Shown piece by piece: positions 33,671 to 47,100 of a DNA stretch of 64,000 nt. Under the pieces are notes generated by a model. It was not told where the DNA came from, ran no database searches, and saw only the letters and a program-made list of their open reading frames with translations. The DNA lies in assembly GCF_904848185.1 (NCBI RefSeq), contig NC_051039.1, positions 7,049,497-7,113,496 of the forward strand, given 5' to 3'. The position numbers and the translations under genes are program-made. This DNA is from Acanthopagrus latus (lineage: Eukaryota; Chordata; Actinopteri; Spariformes; Sparidae). Each line of letters begins with the position of its first letter. The first letter of the stretch is position 1.

Positions 33671-36600
33671 AAGCAGACTCTGCGATGACTGGAGGCCCTG
33701 TTCTACTTCATGGAACACAGACACAAACTAAACAGTTTTTATAAAATGTACCAATTTATACCCTGACACAAACTGTATCCATATCACCAACCCCACCACA
33801 CATACATACAACTAATGTGAAACCATGCACCCAATGACACAATCATCCCTCTCTCTTTGGCCCCCTTTCTTCTGCCATTGAACATATTTCTCCTTCCTCA
33901 GCACTTCATCATCTCTCCTCCTATTTACCCATCCTTTATCTTTCTTCTGTTCCTTAAATTGAATCTTTCCTTTGCCGCCCTGCCCCATCATTCACCAGCT
34001 CCATTTTCCCCCTCAATCGCTCTTTCTCTCTTCTACTTCTATTGCTTCAAATTAACATCTGCTGACTGGCCTGCTACTTCAATAACCTGTTACACCCAGC
34101 AGGAAGCACTGACACACGGAGACAATCAGTGTGTTCGCGTGCACAATAATATTTCATTTATATTCGGGGTACTCTGAAAACTGTTTATGAAAACCCTGAA
34201 TATAGCCAGTGTGCGCTGATACAAGCTGGCATATGAGCAGTGTATCCCGTTGGGCTGCTCAGTTTGGAATCGTGGAGTCTTACGCATTTTCACACAGTGA
34301 TGAGTATCAAAATAAAGCACCACTTCTGAACACAGTGGGAAAAACTGTAAAACGTCTGTCTCCATGTACACCCCATACAACATGAGGTCTCAGCTGGAAC
34401 TGACTCAGAATATTAATCTTCATGCACACTCGCTGACTGACGCACTCACACAGTCTTGGGTTGCAGAGTGTATATCGAGGTTGCGATAAGGGACAGCCGT
34501 GTGACTGACAGGATCATTAAAACCATGAGCACCACGCTACTTATCTGCACACTTGACACCTCATTCAGCATCCCATGTGTGTGTTGCGTGTGTGCTCGTG
34601 CATTTCATCTCCTTAAGGCAGTTGAGATGGTATCCCTGCTCAAGTATTTTCCTGGAGATGTGCATTAGTCAGCGTCGATGGTACATCAGCTACATTTCCG
34701 CCTACATCTTTCCACAATGACGACGCATTCCTCCATCCAAAACAGCACTCTACTTCATGTAGCTGCTTTTGGGATATGTACTGAAACTTGGTATTAAAAG
34801 TCCCCCTGCACTAAATCATTAAATACTGTGGTACTAATATGTTCCTGCGTTAATGGTTCCTTTATCAGTACTTTTCTTTTATGTTTTGGTGTCATTCATT
34901 ATCACAACATTGCAGCCTCTCCTCTGCTGAGCTCCTCCTCGTACGTACCCACAGAGAAAAGTCAGCAGAGCAAAGAGGTGTTTTTGGAGCCGGTTGAGAG
35001 AACCAGGCGAAGATAACTAAATGTTGACTCTACTTGACGACAACAACGTTCGTCACTGTAAGTGCAATAAAACTGTTGCAAGTACAACTTCAATTCACTT
35101 ACTAAACAAGCACTAATCACCGCCTGTCAGCCACCACTGCTATGTTTTACACAAGCACTCAACTGTTAAAAATGTGTAGCTGCGTTTACCATGTATTGGT
35201 ATCTTAAAATTTGTCAAACTAGCTGCTCCTCCCTCTACCAGGGTCGTCTGCAGGCGGTGACTTACCTCAGCAGGAGGAGGACTGATTCTGACTGATGTGT
35301 TTGTTCTTTAATCTCTCTAAACTTCACTGATTATGTTAGTTCTTTATAGTGGTTTCATAGTGTTCTGAATTTATTCTCTTTTTTCCACCAATACAAATTT
35401 TTTAAAAAGCAATCATTTAGTAATTAAAAGTAACCGATAAGAGCGTTGATAGAGTATTAGTATTGCTAAATTTCTAGTGCTACCCATCCCTAATCAACAC
35501 AGGAAATTGTTCCATCTGCTTCATTGACTTATTGCTGCACACTTGCAAAAGGTTTTCGCTAAACCACACAATAGCAACAAAGATCCGATGTCTCATCACT
35601 ACAACTTCCCTTCACCCCATTATCTCCAATATAATCAGTGTCTGAATCAGTGCTGTTGCAGACTTTTACAAAGAGCACTGACATTAATTCATCCACAAGC
35701 CAAACATAGAAATTTAACAAGTAAATTACTATTACTACCCATGTAATGCAGCCTGGTATGATAAAATGTAGAGCAGCCAAGTATTAACCATCTATTAATA
35801 CTGGCTGATGGTAAAACAACTGTCAGAATCATTAGTTGCATTAACTTTGATTGGGAACATTCAGTTCTGAACAGCAGCTTGTGCTGTTTATGCAATTATA
35901 ACATTATCTCACGTAGCTGAGCAGCTTCAGTGGCGTCAGAGCCGCCATGATATCTGGTACCTTCAGCTTTAATTGCAAGCTGTTTGTCATAATTTCCATA
36001 AGTAAACAACTATATAGCATTGACCACGAAACATGAAGCCACGATTGAATGTAATGATCAGTATAAGTAGCGATTATCATTAAAGGCCCAGTAAGTTGGT
36101 CTCATTATCTCAGTACAGATTGATTTCTCTATTAAGTTCTTTGAAGTTGACCTTAAAATAATGCAAAATAATGATTTAAGTATTTGTCAGTGGATCGGCC
36201 AAACTTGATTGCCTTGTTTTTGACAATCTATGTTTAAAATGCACCAAGTCTGCTCTCAATTCATTTTGTATCAGGAGCTTCTCACGAACAGCATGAACAC
36301 AGATTCATTCATCATGGTGGCCTGAATAGAACTGGTGCCTTGCTGTAAACAATGTTGGCAGAAACCCTCTGTCACATTAAAACTTTTTAGAGCTGCCTTC
36401 TGCTCCTGTTCTCTGTCCTCTTTACCTCCACCGCTCCGGCTTGTTCATTGATTCTTAGAAACTTGTTACATCCAGCATCTGTGCCTCTTTGTCTGTGTTC
36501 CTCTCCCACTGGACACCTCACTGGGCACCTCGCTGCCTTCCTTTTTGTTGCCTGTTTTTTTTTTTTTTTTGTCTATTGACTATTTTTGTCATAAATGGAA

Positions 36601-36743
36601 GAGGATTTGAAGATGGTCTGAGTGGGCGTGTGTCTGTGAAATGCTCAGTCGAAGCCATGTACATGGGCATCCATCTTAATCTATTTCATCATGCTGTAAA
36701 ACACGCTTGAAATTAAAGCACTGAATAGGTAGGACAAGTAGAG

Positions 36744-36746
<3 letters not shown>

Positions 36747-36818
<72 letters not shown>

Positions 36819-36827
36819 ACACACACA
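36747..36827. repeat. (CA)n microsatellite
   Basis: About 40 units with one CAGA interruption. Confidence 0.98.
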
Positions 36828-37784
36828 TACAGTTTGCTTGTCACACTGACACAGTCCATGAGTCAGTTTCCTGTCCATCCTTCCATCACTCCTGTCTGTA
36901 CACTGGGGTTTTAATTATAGAACCACAGAGGAGCCTCATTACACTGAGAGAGGAAGAGAGACGGGACTGAGAGAGTCAGAAATGAGAGAGGCAGAAGAAA
37001 CAGGCAGAGAGGGGAGACGGGGATCAACAGAGACAAGTCTGATCCCTTTGCAACTGAAATATTGAATATAATAATTCTAGACACAACCAGTTGTAGCAGG
37101 AATTAATCAAAGCACTAATTCATTAGCCAAGCCTCTTTATCAAAACCACTGAGCATTAGTGCCTATTTGTATAATCGTGTGTATGTGTGTGTCAGTGTGC
37201 GCGTGTGTTTCACATCTGTAGACTTCAAATAACCAGACTTTTTATACAAAAGACTTCACTGTAGTCCTAATGTGTCATCACTCAAGGTTAGAGCTTTCAC
37301 ACTAACCTTGCAGGTACAAGGTTAGAAGCATGTTAGGGAAATAGGGCCGAAACTCCTGCACACCCAATATTCGTTCTTCAAGGTTTACATGTAATTAAAC
37401 GCATCAGTGATTCTGTTAAGTGACCTTCCCAATGGTTATCTGCATAACTAGCCTTTGGACAGCTTGAACACAGACTTCCTACGCAATCTCAGCATCAAAA
37501 GGATCGACTTGGGCTGGCTCATAGTTTCTTCACAGCATTTAAATAATTATGTAACTATAGAAGACACCAAATAATGCAGAATTTCTTGGCATGGGAATCA
37601 TGTAGCCCACTCTCAACTATATACAGTATCATACTGATCATATACTGTATGTCTTAACTACACAACAATCTGCAGTCTGACTCTCCAGGAAAATGTAATC
37701 CCCAGTGTGTGTGATAACAAGACAATTTTTGCCAGCAAACTTGGTATCACATGCAAAAGGCCAAATAAGAGATAATGCCATACG

Positions 37785-37960
37785 CATACCTGCCAACATT
37801 GAGCGGTTAAAAAGAGGGAGATTTTCTGGGGTATCGACGAATGGCCTAGCCTCAAGGTCCCAAAAGGGAAAGTCTTACACCAAGTGGAGGGAAATTTGCA
37901 AGCATATTTCTTCTTCTTGGCACCTATTTCACCCATTTTCAGCAGCAAACTGAGCGGAGC
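37785..37960. repeat. probable interspersed repeat
   Basis: The stretch acctgccaacattgagcggt, taaaaagagggagattttct, and gcctagcctcaaggtcccaa matches my memory of a fish genomic repeat beginning 'catacctgccaacattgagc'. There is no structural evidence of ends in this copy. Confidence 0.4.
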
Positions 37961-38594
37961 AGAGGGCTTGACCGAGCAGAGGGACGAGTGACACACATCA
38001 AGCGGGGTCGTTTGCCGGTGCTCACTTCTATCTCTGGCTCGGGTTGCCAGGTACTACGACACACATCTCACAAGAAACTGAGACACTCTCACTTGATCTG
38101 ATCTTAATGAGAGAAACTGAAGGATATTAAGCTTTTAATCCATTTTACTGTAGTGTAGCTAACAAAAAGGTTCATTTCCTAAATGAAGCGTGACCGGTAA
38201 GTGAAGCATTTTTGCACGTCTAGCTGTGTGATATGGGAGAACAATCACAGATGGTCCCAAACTGAGGGCAGGTGTGCAAAAATTATGATAGGTAAGCTTG
38301 CACACACTGCAATTTCTGAAGCCCATGTGGTGTTTAGTTTTGTCTCCAAACTCTATTTTCAGAAGAACCTGTTCAAATTGGCGTCTGTAGATACTATTCT
38401 GTTGGGCCACCTTAATCAAAGACCATGCACAAATACTAGGACAAAAATGAGTTTCAGTGTTTGCTGATGGCTGCCTGTTGCCTTCACTGAAACTGCTCTG
38501 CACAGTCAAGAGTCTAGACGTGACACCTGGAAGTGTGATGTTTACCAGCTAGAAACAGACCATGGGTAAGGATCCATAAAATAATTGTTTTTGA

Positions 38595-38840
38595 TTTGTA
38601 CTCAATAAATTGCCTCAGAAATAATAATTTCTCAAACCCCAAGTTGACTACTCAGATGCTTTGTTTTGTTCAGCCAACAGACCAAAACCCCAACGATATT
38701 ACATTTATAATGACTGAACAGAGAAAAACAACAAATCCTCCTGCTTCGAGAAACAAGAAGCAGTGAATCTTTTGACACTTTTAAATGAATCACAATCATG
38801 GAAAAATGGAAGATTAATTTTCTGCTGATCGACTAAAATA
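38595..38840. repeat. interspersed DNA-element relic (same family as 28870-29095)
   Basis: Blocks gctttgttttgttcagccaa, cagaccaaaaccccaacgat, gactgaacagagaaaaacaa and caaatcctcctgcttcgaga occur in the same order as in the 28870 copy. The terminus is degraded (ctgctgatcgactaaa). Confidence 0.55.
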
Positions 38841-38856
38841 GAAGGGTCCAAAAAGT

Positions 38857-39060
38857 CCCCAAAGGTCCAGTGTGTAGGTAGGGTTGAGGCAGATGTGTAA
38901 TATAATATACATATTTATGTTGCCATTAGTAAATAATCACTAACTAACAACTAAGAATTGCTGTGTAGCCCTTAGCCAAGAATAAACTCACCAAACAGCA
39001 GCTCTACAAAGATGTTAGAGGCCACCGTAGGTTCCCATACACACCTGGAAAGGATGAATT
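38857..39060. repeat. interspersed teleost repeat ('ggtccagtgtgta' type)
   Basis: Starts aaaggtccagtgtgtaggta, then tgtaatataatatacatatt, tatgttgccattagtaaata, and aactaagaattgctgtgtag. This matches a fish repeat I recall with 'aaaggtccagtgtgtaa...gaatataatattcataa...ttagtgtataatcacc...aactaagaatcgttgtg'. The right end is unclear and may continue to about 39350. Confidence 0.6.
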
Positions 39061-40478
39061 AGGGGAGTGGTACTCAGATCTGCAATCTACAATTACACAA
39101 AGTGCCATTATTGTTCTTTGTTGAGTGTGTCACAAGTACTTCTTCTACCTTCCACACAAAACGGGTCATTATTGCGTAATTATATTATAATTGAACTCAA
39201 CTATCACCCCTGCCCCATCCCTCCCACACACAAAATCAAAATAACATGTACTACTTTGATCTGGGAGCTGCAGAGTTGGTCAATTATAGCTTAGCACCCA
39301 CCAAAAAGAAAGTCTACGCAGGACGGCCCCCCCGTAAGTGAAAGAATTCTTACAACATCTGACCGTAACTGTGAAATCTAGCCATTTTCATCTAGCTGTT
39401 AAATATATTGGCAGCTGCTTATCCGAACATGGCCATAGATTCTGCCAGTAATTAATTAAGAGCAGTCATTTGAGAGTGAAAGGGAAAAAAAAAAAAAAGA
39501 TTTAGTGTCTCTGTTCAGTGCGTACACCTGCGCTTGTATCAGGGGGTTGTTGAGTTGCTACACAGCATCCAATTTGGCATTCCTTTTGTTTTTAGGGGTC
39601 ACCAGCCAAAAAGTCCTGGAGAGAATTGCAACTCCACACGTCTGTCGGTATTCCTCTCTCACTGGTTTGACTATAATCTCCTGAGACATATTCCCTAAAC
39701 CACACTACAAGCTGCAGACTGTCTATCCGAGAGGGGCACATTGTGGCAGATTGTGGCACAGATCATTATGTTGCCATGTTGGTTCGAGCAGGTTTCTATG
39801 GTGTCTCCCGAAGCCTACCAAGGCATGATGCAGCAAAATGCAAATCGCCTTGAGCACATAATGAGGAGCTGCATCACTGGAAACAACCTGACTGCACACA
39901 GGGATACAGGGGGATTCTCTGATCCTACGTTTAAGCTTTTAAATGAGGTCTGGCAGGTGTCGGGGTCTGCAACACTACAACGCACACACGTGCATACACA
40001 CAAACTGCATAGAATCCCCCCCCACACACAAAAACGCAATCGCACACTCACTCTCTCCAGGGACGCTAAAATACCTCCAATTAGACGCGCCACAGAACAA
40101 CTGGGATGGGACCTAGAGCAAAGACAGACACACACACGCACACAAGGATGTTTAGACACAAACACACAGTCACACACGTGCACAGAAGGATCCACGGCAG
40201 GCTCTCATTTAAGAGTCAGCGATGTGGAAAGGAAACATCTGGAAGGGAGGGAAGAAGATTAGAAAAAAATGACACAGAGACACACAGGCATGCCTAAAAA
40301 CAACAACACAAGCGGTGTCGCGGAGCACACACACTCATACAAACGGCTTTTAGTGTTCATCAAATACTTCAAAACCGTGTATCCATAAAAGCTTTCGTAA
40401 AGGAACAGACACGTGTGTGTCATGTGACATATGCTGTTCCAATGTTTTCAAAAAATTCATCTCTTCTGTCACATCTAC

Positions 40479-40510
<32 letters not shown>

Positions 40511-41846
40511 CCGGGTTATCCAGAGGTCAGCTGAGTCAGATTCTACACAAGTCTGTTCTTAAGCTCCTGACACAGGCCGCTCTGTCACTTCTCAGGGCCG
40601 CAGGGCGACAAGCGCTGCTCGGCAAAGGCACGAGGGGAAAAGAGGATCAACCGGACAAATGGAGCGGAGGGGAGACTCCTTCAGGACGCGTAATCAAACT
40701 CAGACAGGCTCTCCTCCAATCACCAAGCCGAGGTAATCAAACTCAGACTCCCATACCCGCCCCGACACACACACAATGATTAAGGTTATGAAAGGATATA
40801 AGGTTTTTTTTTACAATGCATTTATTCACTTGGAACTGACGCGCCCCTTAGCTCTCGTTTCAGCACTCTCTGAAGCGCGTTGCTCTTACATCACATGCTT
40901 TTCTTGGCGTCTTTGCTCTGTGATTGCTCTTTTCTATATTTGTGCTCTACTCAGCTACCTCACTGTAAACAGTACTTATGAAACTGCCTACTGATTGTCT
41001 CTGCTCTTTATTTGGCAGAATCCAGTTTCTAATTCGATTCATTACTGCGCCGAACAATGAAGCCTCAAAGACGAGCTGGAAAAGTTCAAAAAACTTGCTC
41101 TGACTTTCTTGCGTTCAAGCGAACTTATTTCTAACGACAGACACTGTTGCCAGGAGTTTGCGTTGACTTCTGCAATAGAATCGTTATGGAGGTACAATAT
41201 GTACAGCATTTTGAAACGGGGGAACTGCATAGCCTCGGAGAACAGCTGTGAAAAGTCTGCCGTGGTTCTCTAGAGGGAAGCTTTGTCAAGTCCAAAATAT
41301 AACCTGAGCGTTTTCATGAAGGTCATCTCAGTTTGGGTTCGGAGACAACAAATTTATACAACAAAGCCTGTGATACCATGCTGTGGAGCTTGAAAGATGC
41401 TGTCATCTGTGAGGCAGTGAGGATCTAACCAAAGGATGCTATAAATTGCATTTAGGGACTAAAAGTCGGCCTCGACTGCATCAATCTTTTTGTGTTTTTT
41501 AATGTTTTTTTTTTGCAAGTCCCCCAACTCTGTGTAACAGCTGGAGTGCTCTTTTTTGAAAAGAAGCACTCGTTAAGCTTCACTTCTATGCGTGCATGGT
41601 ATATTCTAAGCTATTTTCGCACTTCAGCGATCATTAACAAGCATAACATTACTGTCTTCTCTATAGCAAAGATAAAGGCAGCTGATCAACTATTGAGCCC
41701 AAAGCTGAGATAGCATTTAAAGTGCTATAGTACTTATCTCTGCATATATGCGTCTACTGCAATCTGCTACCCCCTCTTTCTTCTCTTATTCTGTTCTTTT
41801 CTCCCGTCTACAACACACGTCCTCTCCTCGCCTCGCTCCTGTTGTT

Positions 41847-41869
41847 TTATATATATATATATATATATA
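41847..41869. repeat. (TA)n microsatellite
   Basis: About 11 TA units. Confidence 0.95.
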
Positions 41870-42270
41870 CCAGATCCATGCATGTGGGATCAGAACTTCT
41901 TCATCTCTGGCTGTGGAGCACTAAAGTAGCCATTTTGTCGTTTCTTTATTCTTTAAAGTTCAGGTCTTTGATGATGTCCACATACGCCAAGTGTTGCAGG
42001 GCATGTGTCCTTTTGTATGTGTACATTTCCTTGCCTTTGTACTCCTATGTGTGTGTGTATGTGTGTGTGTGTGTGAGAGATATAGAGAGATAGAGAGAGA
42101 GTGTGTTCCTCAAGCGACCGCTCTCTTTGGGGATATTTTGCTGCTCTAATGGTCTGATGTACAAATCTACAAAGACCTCCACTGCTGTGAACTGAAGAGA
42201 AGCACACAGAAATGCACACAGTCTTCTGGGCAACAGGGAGACTGACTGCTGTTTTGATTGGCAGGCAGAG

Positions 42271-42296
42271 GTGTGTGTGTGTGTGTGTGTGTGTGC

Positions 42297-42338
<42 letters not shown>

Positions 42339-42389
42339 GCATGTGTGTGTGTGCGTGCGTGCATGCGTGCATGCGTGCGTGTGTGTGTA
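42271..42389. repeat. compound (GT)n/(GC)n microsatellite
   Basis: GT array with GTGC and GCAT interruptions, changing to a (TGCGTGCA)-like block around 42350-42380. Alternating purine-pyrimidine throughout. Confidence 0.97.
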
Positions 42390-42522
42390 TTAAAGGCAGA
42401 CAGAGAGGGAGACATGATAGCAGGTATGCATGGAGCTTAATTAATTGGAGCTGGGATCCTCATCTCCTGTCATTAACAGAAATACCCTGAGGCCATAAGA
42501 ACACTCTCTCCATCTTTCTTAG

Positions 42523-42526
<4 letters not shown>

Positions 42527-42574
<48 letters not shown>
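42527..42574. repeat. (CA)n microsatellite
   Basis: About 24 units. Lies only about 140 bp from the GT/GC array at 42271-42389 and in the opposite sense. Confidence 0.97.
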
Positions 42575-42576
<2 letters not shown>

Positions 42577-44097
42577 ATTCAAACACTTGTATTCTGTAAC
42601 TAATTGACCAGACCTGCACCTTAAATCTGACCCGGCCTCCCTCGAGTGGCTGCCTTGATGAGATTTGCTTTGTTGACTTGATATTTAGCGCCTTGTGTAA
42701 TACACATTCTCCTTTGTATATTCGAAATTCCGTCAATCTCTCATGCTCAGTCTGCAGCGATAACTGACTGAAAATGTCTCCAGCAACACCGCCGGTGATA
42801 AAAAGCTCCAGTAGCTGTTTATTTTGGAGGCGGGCTGTACTTCCTGTGATTACAGTGTGTGACCTCTCACCAAGCTGTTGAGCTGCTATCAATTGTGGCT
42901 GTACCAGCCTGACCACGGATGACAGTTAGTGCTTTTTATTCTCAGCCGTCTAGGCCACACTTACAGGATAGTGGTCAGGGACATGCAGATAATGGATCTG
43001 TCAAGTAGGCAGGTCATACAGCTGGTTATGTACCACTTATCCTACAGGCTTTGTCGGCTAGCTAAAAGTTTCAAGGGTTAGTCGTGACACAGCATGAATG
43101 TGACAGGCAGGTCTTATAAATGTGAGTGTGAACATGCAGACAGCAGGATCCTCCTGATACTTACAAACTGCTTCGGGAAGAAAACGCTTATACAGAAGGA
43201 AGAGGCAAAAAGAGCTGCCTTAAAATAAGTGGTTGAAAAAGTGCGTAATATAGAATTTATTTAGTTAACCTTATTAAGGCTCTGTTCTCACTTAAGATGC
43301 AGTAGCTGCAAAAAGAATTAACTGTTAATAGATTCCTAAAGTATGTATTATTACTCAAAAAGCCATATAACTGATTTATTACCTAAGGCTTTTCCGCTAC
43401 CATCATCCTTTAGAAACTTTTTAAAATGAAATTTCAAGATTCATTCTTATAATTCCAGACGGGCATCACCTTTGTTTAAGGCTGATGGCTTCTTGCACTC
43501 TCCTGACACATCCCTTTTACAATCATCTGATTTGATCTAAACTCATGTGTGTGCCAATAAAGTGAAGTAATACTATGTAAGTTAGCTGCATTCAAATGTA
43601 TGTGTAATGTTGTTATGAACAATGAAGACCTTTTTATTAACGTTCTTAAGCAGTCTATAAACGGTTAACAAGTTTTTTTATAGGTTCTTATATATTTTAT
43701 GATCTCGCAGTTCATGTGTTTACTATGCTATTTTTAACATTTGCATAGTCTTGTTAATGTTAATTAATTATCAAGACTTATAAGGGCTTTAATACCTACT
43801 AACTAATGCTACAAGGAGTTTAATATAAGTTTTAGCAGTTGCCTGTCATTGTAACCTACAAAAGAAACATCAGATGATGTTTTAGAGAGTAAGGAAGGAA
43901 AGGAAGCAGCCGGGTGAGACTAACTGTGATGTGAATGAAACTTAAGAACATTATCTCATCCATGAACATTTCAGCATGAGCCACATCAGCAATGATGATT
44001 GTTCAATAACGCTCATGATTCCATGGTACTTCACGGCGTCATCACACAACGTCTGTTGTTTTCATTTGTTTTTAACGAGAGACTTTCACACCTGTTC

Positions 44098-44098
<1 letters not shown>

Positions 44099-44160
<62 letters not shown>
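44099..44160. repeat. (TG)n microsatellite
   Basis: About 31 uninterrupted TG units. Confidence 0.98.
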
Positions 44161-44161
<1 letters not shown>

Positions 44162-47100
44162 CTGTGTGGTTTTGTGCACAAGACATGTACAGTAAGTGTT
44201 CTATCCACCAGTCCAGACATTAACAGGTTGCTGGTTCTATCCTCAGTCTTCATTAGTGAGTCTCTTTCTCTACCAGCCTTCTTTCTCTTCTTCATCTGTT
44301 GAGCACAACGCTCGAATCAAAGCAAGAAAGGGGAGAACAGAAAATAGGTATCTCATTTATTCTAGTGAATTTCTGAAAAGAGAGACAACATTTTTAGAAA
44401 TAGGAAATATGACTGACAGCTATGAACTTCTGTCTTCAGATCCTGCACAGGCTGCCTAATGGAATGTAAAAGTGCAAAGAGAGGAGACAGGACATGTAGG
44501 GAGGGAGAGAAAAGGCAGGAAGTGTAAAGAAAATATAGAAGTTGATTCTTTTTTTACTCAAATTCCCTGGGGGCAGCCGAGTCTGCAGATCAGTGTGCAC
44601 ACTGTACTAATATAATGTTTATCTTTTAGTATAACAATCAAAATCAAAACTCTCTTTTCAATCCAAATCTATACACACACACGTAATATCATCAAAACAT
44701 CTGCAACACTTTTTTAAAACCACCAAAGTTTACTACACTACAAGTATTTGCATTGTATTTTGTTTGTCCTCCAGTTTTCATTAAATTCCCCTCTCCTCTG
44801 TTCCTCCTGAGTCTCAATAACAAATAACTGAATCAAACATGCTGCTTTATAGCAAAGGATATTTACCCAAGAAGCGTTTATTGTAGAAAATACACGCTGA
44901 TAAACAGAGACAAACACATGGGCACGCAGACGTTTATGGCCGAAGACTGATCAGTGAAGCCTAACGATACCCTTACGATTCCTAAAAAACACCCAGGGGA
45001 GCACTCCACAGTGACAGCTGTAACAAGGTACCGTGTGTGTATTTATGTGATTGTGTGCGTGCGTGTTAGTGTGTGTGCATTTGTGACAAAGGATGCCAAA
45101 GGATACAACCCTGTAAAGAGAATCTAATTAAAACTCTATACAGCCACAAGGGACAGCGCCCTCCCCCTCCCTCGCTTTCTCATTTAACCGTAGTGAACAC
45201 TTCAGCTGAAGGACTGTTAGACAGTGGAGTCCATTCTCTGGCCTCCAAGGAGAAACGCTATAGAGAGAAGGATACGGCGATAAAGTTACAGCCCCATTCC
45301 TCCTGCTGACATTCACTCACCAAAAACAATGAATGCATGTTGCACCATGGCCGTGCAAAAGGTAATCCAGTGCGAGCAAAGCAAGGCCCAGTACTTATCC
45401 ACTCTACTAGCAGCACAAAAGACTGTGGGAGTAACATATGAACTGACATACAGCACAGTACATTCATATTGATTGCATATAAACTGTACTCCTCATACGT
45501 GGTGATAATGTTTTCTCCTTTTATTTTTTTTTAAATACGAGCCATATGTGTACTATGCTAGTATTTGTTGTGGGAAAAGAGGATTTCTTGTAATGATTTC
45601 TTGTAATGTGGAAACCAAATCACCAGAATAAAATGTTAGCGACATATGTTTCTGCAAAACCATAACTAAGTTTCTTTATGTTTTGTGCACTGTGCCTATA
45701 CCCTGTTAAGGTTTAAGCACAAAAAAACACTTAGTTAGCATTAGAAAAGCATCATGGCTTTTTTAAAAAATACCTGTTTTGATTGCCACACTCACAGCTG
45801 GAGATGGTATGACTTCCAGTGATGGGTAGCCTGGCTGGAAGTGTCTCCAGGTAAACGTCAGTCATCCGTTTGGCAGCCTTATGAGCCTCCCCTCCATCTC
45901 CATCTCCTGCTACTAGCTACTGCTAATAAGCATGTAATGTGAACGTGATATGCCAGGTTTGTACACATGTCAGCCTTGGACGTATGTGTGGCGTGCGCAA
46001 GTGTTAACTGCTAACATTAAGTCCTGGTGAATGGGCTAGATGCAGACTCAATAACAGACTCTTGTACAACAGGAGGTGTGAAGTGGTTAAAGCTTGATTG
46101 TAAAATAGACCTGGAAACTACAAATTGTTTTCTGGAGGTTTGGCAGAATACTAATTTAATGATGTTTTCCCCACAGAGAGACAGGGAGAGAGAGAAGGCT
46201 GGCTCATGTGGATGGGAGAGAGGGAGCATGCAAGGTGATAGAAAAAAGTGTGTTAGTGTAACTGGATTCTCTACTATTAGTGACAGAGTGACTCATCATG
46301 TATGTAGAGCGTCGAGTTTTGGTGAGGATGGCTCAGCGTGAGCAAAAATAACAGAAGTATATTCATCTGTTTCATATTTGAATCACGGATCGATACAAAT
46401 ATGCTTTAAAAGTAGCAAGTAGTAAGACAGTTGGGGTGTAACAATATTGATTCTAATTAGAAAATGTATCAAAAGTAACTTTCAATTTTAACAAATGAAA
46501 ATCAAAGCATGATTGCTGATTCTCTCTCCTACTTGCAAGCAGGGTCTGAGTGAAAATAACTCTGGGTGAGTGTTAGTCTGCAGCTGCACTTCCAGACTCG
46601 TGTCCTGTGTGCACAAAGAAAATAAACTGACTGGTACATCAGAGATGTCGTGCTTATTTTCTTTTTCATAGATGCTTTATTGATTTGTTTGGGAAAAGGA
46701 TTTACTCTGGATAGATCTGAGAAACCAACTTGGTAACACACTGAATTACTTTACTTTGTTGTTTGCTGTTGAATCCCTACAGGATGGTATTATAATCTTT
46801 ATTTTTGGTGGATATTGTTTGAACCCTGACCAGCAAAAAGCCATCAAGTCCATCACCGTGACATTAAAATCAAAAGTCAAACCAAAGTGTGGATGTGAGA
46901 CCCCTATCACATAGCGAGAAACAGAAATGTTTAGCGCAAAGCATAGATATCAAACACTATGATGCATCAAGATCCTTAGATATTTGCATCATAGGCCTCT
47001 GAATGGAAACCAAATCAAAAGAAAAGGTTAAAAGATCACAGCTCTCACTTGTAACACCACTTAACATCGCTCTAAGATCATGACTACAAAGTGTTATTTT

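Noticed and set aside
34820..35495. Possible DNA transposon ending in ...tagtgctacccatcccta
   Set aside because: Only one end resembles a TAGGGATGGGTA-type terminus. I could not find the matching opposite end or a target duplication.
39741..40262. 173-codon open frame on the plus strand (and 126-codon frame opposite)
   Set aside because: Contains CA-rich low complexity and no domain; opposing frames of similar length indicate chance.
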